This document shows, one piece after another, positions 39,769 through 41,190 of a DNA stretch of 41,190 bases. Location: positions 1 to 41,190 of the forward strand of contig CADASK010000030.1 in assembly GCA_902790495.1 (NCBI GenBank), in the 5' to 3' direction. The notes under the pieces are model-generated. The model was not told where the DNA came from, made no database searches, and worked only from the letters and a program-made list of their open reading frames with translations. The number at the start of each line of letters is the position of its first letter. The stretch's first letter is position 1. Position numbers and translations under genes: made by a program. Source of the stretch: an uncultured Eubacteriales bacterium (GTDB lineage: Bacteria; Bacillota; Clostridia; Christensenellales; Aristaeellaceae).

Positions 39769-41190
39769 TTAGATGGAGAATTCACCTTTTGTCAGCCTGC
39801 TGAGCACCATATTCAGCACCACCACAATCATCAGAATCCCGAACGCCATCGCGCAGCTCATGGGCTGGCTGGTGAACGTCCAGTACTCATAGAGCTGGAA
39901 GCCGATGGTCTTGGTCGTGCTGGAATACAGCAGCGTCGTCATGGACAGCTCGTAGAAGCTGGGGATGAAGATCAGGAACCAGCCCGCGGCGATGCTCGGG
40001 AAGATCAGCGGCCCGGTGATCTTGAACATCGTGTGCATCCAGCTCGCGCCGGAAATCTGGCTGCATTCCTCCAGCGACACATGAATCTGGCTCATGGCCG
40101 ACACCACCGTGCGCATGCCCATCATCAGGTACTTGATCATGTAGGCGATGATCATGATGTAGGCGGTGTTGTAGATGCTGATGCCGAAGTTGCCCTTCAT
40201 GGTCATGATCAGGCTCAGGGCGATGACCACGGACGGCGTGCCGGAGCCCAGGGTGATCAGGAAGTCCGGGATCTTCCGGCCGCGGATCTGGGTGCGCTGC
40301 AGCAGGTAGCTCATCACGCAGGCGATCACGATGCCCACCGTGGCGGCCACCGCGGCGAAGATCAGCGAGTTCTTCAGGCTGCTCAGGGTCTCCGCCCGGC
40401 CGAACACCGTCTTCCAGTTGCTGAGAGTGAAGTTGTCCGGCAGGAACATGCTCTTGCCCACGTCCACCTTGAAGGAGGTGGAGAAGATGGTGGCAAAGGG
40501 GATCAGGATCATCACCACGGCCACCAGGGCCACCATCACCGTCAGCGGCACGCGCCAGGAGCGCAGGTCGACGATGGCGGGCGACACGGATTTGCCGGAG
40601 ACCGTGATGTACTGCCGCTTGGCCAGCACCACGTCGGAGATGAAGAGGATGATCACCGCCAGCACCATCAGGAACACGGCCATGCCCGTGGCGTCGTTCA
40701 TGCCCTGCTGGCCCAGCGAGACATACTCCACGATGCGCGTGGTCACCGTGTGCACGCGGCCCGGGCTGCCGATGATGGAGGGAATGCCGTAGCAGCTGGC
40801 CGCGGCGACGAACACCAGCAACGCGCCGGAGATCAGCGAGGGCATCATCATGGGCAGGCTGACGGTCAGCACCGTCTTGATCGGGGACGCGCCGGAGATG
40901 CGGCTGGCTTCCTCCAGGGAGGGGTCCATCTTCTCCATGGCGCGGCTGATGGTGATGAAGGCGTAGGGGTAATAGAAGCTGGTCAGCACCCAGATCATGC
41001 CGGGCAGGCTGTACACGTTCAGCGGGCCCGGCGCGTCGCTGAGGCCGAAGAGCGCCCGCAGCCACTGGTTGATGGTGCCCACGTTGGGGTTCAGCAGCCG
41101 CAGCCACGCCATGGCGCCCACGTAGGGCGGCACCATGTAGGTCAGCACGAACAAGGCGCGGAAAAATTTCTTGCCGTAGAGGTTGGTGCG
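39769..41190 (-). CDS. Fused ABC transporter permease, FbpB/AfuB type, N-terminus outside the window
   Basis: At least 473 residues with two permease halves in one chain. Each half carries an EAA coupling loop: EEASRISGASPIKTVLTVSL and EECSQISGASWMHTMFKITG. About ten membrane helices are visible. The reading frame is open to the last base of the window (RTNLYGKKFFRALFVLTY), so the true start lies beyond; an in-frame TTG at 41154 is not a convincing start. Fused permeases of this kind occur in iron(III), thiamine and 2-aminoethylphosphonate importers. The substrate cannot be chosen here. It is cotranscribed with the ATPase across repeat copy F. Confidence 0.93.
   Translation of the reverse strand, partial: RTNLYGKKFFRALFVLTYMVPPYVGAMAWLRLLNPNVGTINQWLRALFGLSDAPGPLNVYSLPGMIWVLTSFYYPYAFITISRAMEKMDPSLEEASRISGASPIKTVLTVSLPMMMPSLISGALLVFVAAASCYGIPSIIGSPGRVHTVTTRIVEYVSLGQQGMNDATGMAVFLMVLAVIILFISDVVLAKRQYITVSGKSVSPAIVDLRSWRVPLTVMVALVAVVMILIPFATIFSTSFKVDVGKSMFLPDNFTLSNWKTVFGRAETLSSLKNSLIFAAVAATVGIVIACVMSYLLQRTQIRGRKIPDFLITLGSGTPSVVIALSLIMTMKGNFGISIYNTAYIMIIAYMIKYLMMGMRTVVSAMSQIHVSLEECSQISGASWMHTMFKITGPLIFPSIAAGWFLIFIPSFYELSMTTLLYSSTTKTIGFQLYEYWTFTSQPMSCAMAFGILMIVVVLNMVLSRLTKGEFSI

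Overview
The window is a chromosomal segment of a high-GC, Gram-positive-type bacterium, most likely a gut or rumen Clostridia member of the Bacillota. The signs are an RNase P RNA of the common bacterial class, many strong Shine-Dalgarno sequences with TTG and GTG starts, a DUF1292 protein, an rplM leader, and transporter genes of gut-clostridial type. A Christensenellales-like lineage is possible, since both substrate-binding proteins lack a lipobox, but this is inference. Coding density is high and most intergenic gaps hold recognisable promoters, hairpins or repeats.

Region by region. 1-3.4 kb (minus): a two-component system whose kinase runs off the window and carries an apparent frameshift, an RlmD-type rRNA methyltransferase with an extra C-terminal domain, and a small unknown gene. 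3.4-7.2 kb (plus): rnpB, then a large SWIM/SNF2 helicase. 7.2-11.7 kb (minus): a small unknown protein, then an operon of a degenerate GH4-like protein, an RlmI-type methyltransferase, an RluA-type pseudouridine synthase and tgt. 11.8-13.9 kb (plus): tRNA-Lys(CTT), a low-GC scar of about 0.5 kb, rplM-rpsI behind a structured leader, and an orphan Phd antitoxin. 14.1-19.2 kb (plus): maltose phosphorylase and a polar amino-acid ABC transporter. 19.2-23.6 kb (plus): a DUF1292 protein, then transglutaminase, aroE, an Rrf2 regulator and cysteine desulfurase. 23.7-29.4 kb (plus): rmlB-rmlD (dTDP-L-rhamnose synthesis), then rhamnose catabolism (frameshifted rhaB, an arabinose/fucose-isomerase-like enzyme, rhaD). 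29.6-38.0 kb (plus): an oligopeptide ABC transporter with gamma-glutamyltransferase, ending in a truncated chromate-transporter remnant. 38.0-41.2 kb (minus): an HD protein, a PotA/FbpC-type ATPase and a fused FbpB-type permease that runs off the window.

The most interesting signal not explained by genes is a family of six dispersed intergenic palindromic repeats (about 16.45, 17.54, 19.68, 28.44, 31.56 and 39.70 kb). Short copies (about 60 bp) carry a fixed GC hairpin followed by a second hairpin. The arms of the second hairpin differ between copies but always remain complementary, while the 9-nt loop is nearly fixed. Two long copies (about 105-115 bp) share an extra internal 10-bp hairpin that also shows a compensated base-pair change. 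Four copies sit between genes of transporter or catabolic operons.

Other points worth a second look: an ABC ATPase with a helical insertion of about 200 residues between Walker A and the Q-loop; a GH4-family protein that has lost the usual metal and cofactor residues; a possible RNA switch in front of the peptide-transporter ATPases; a probable non-AUG (ATC) start for the RlmD-type gene; and two single-base frameshifts that may be biological or sequencing errors.
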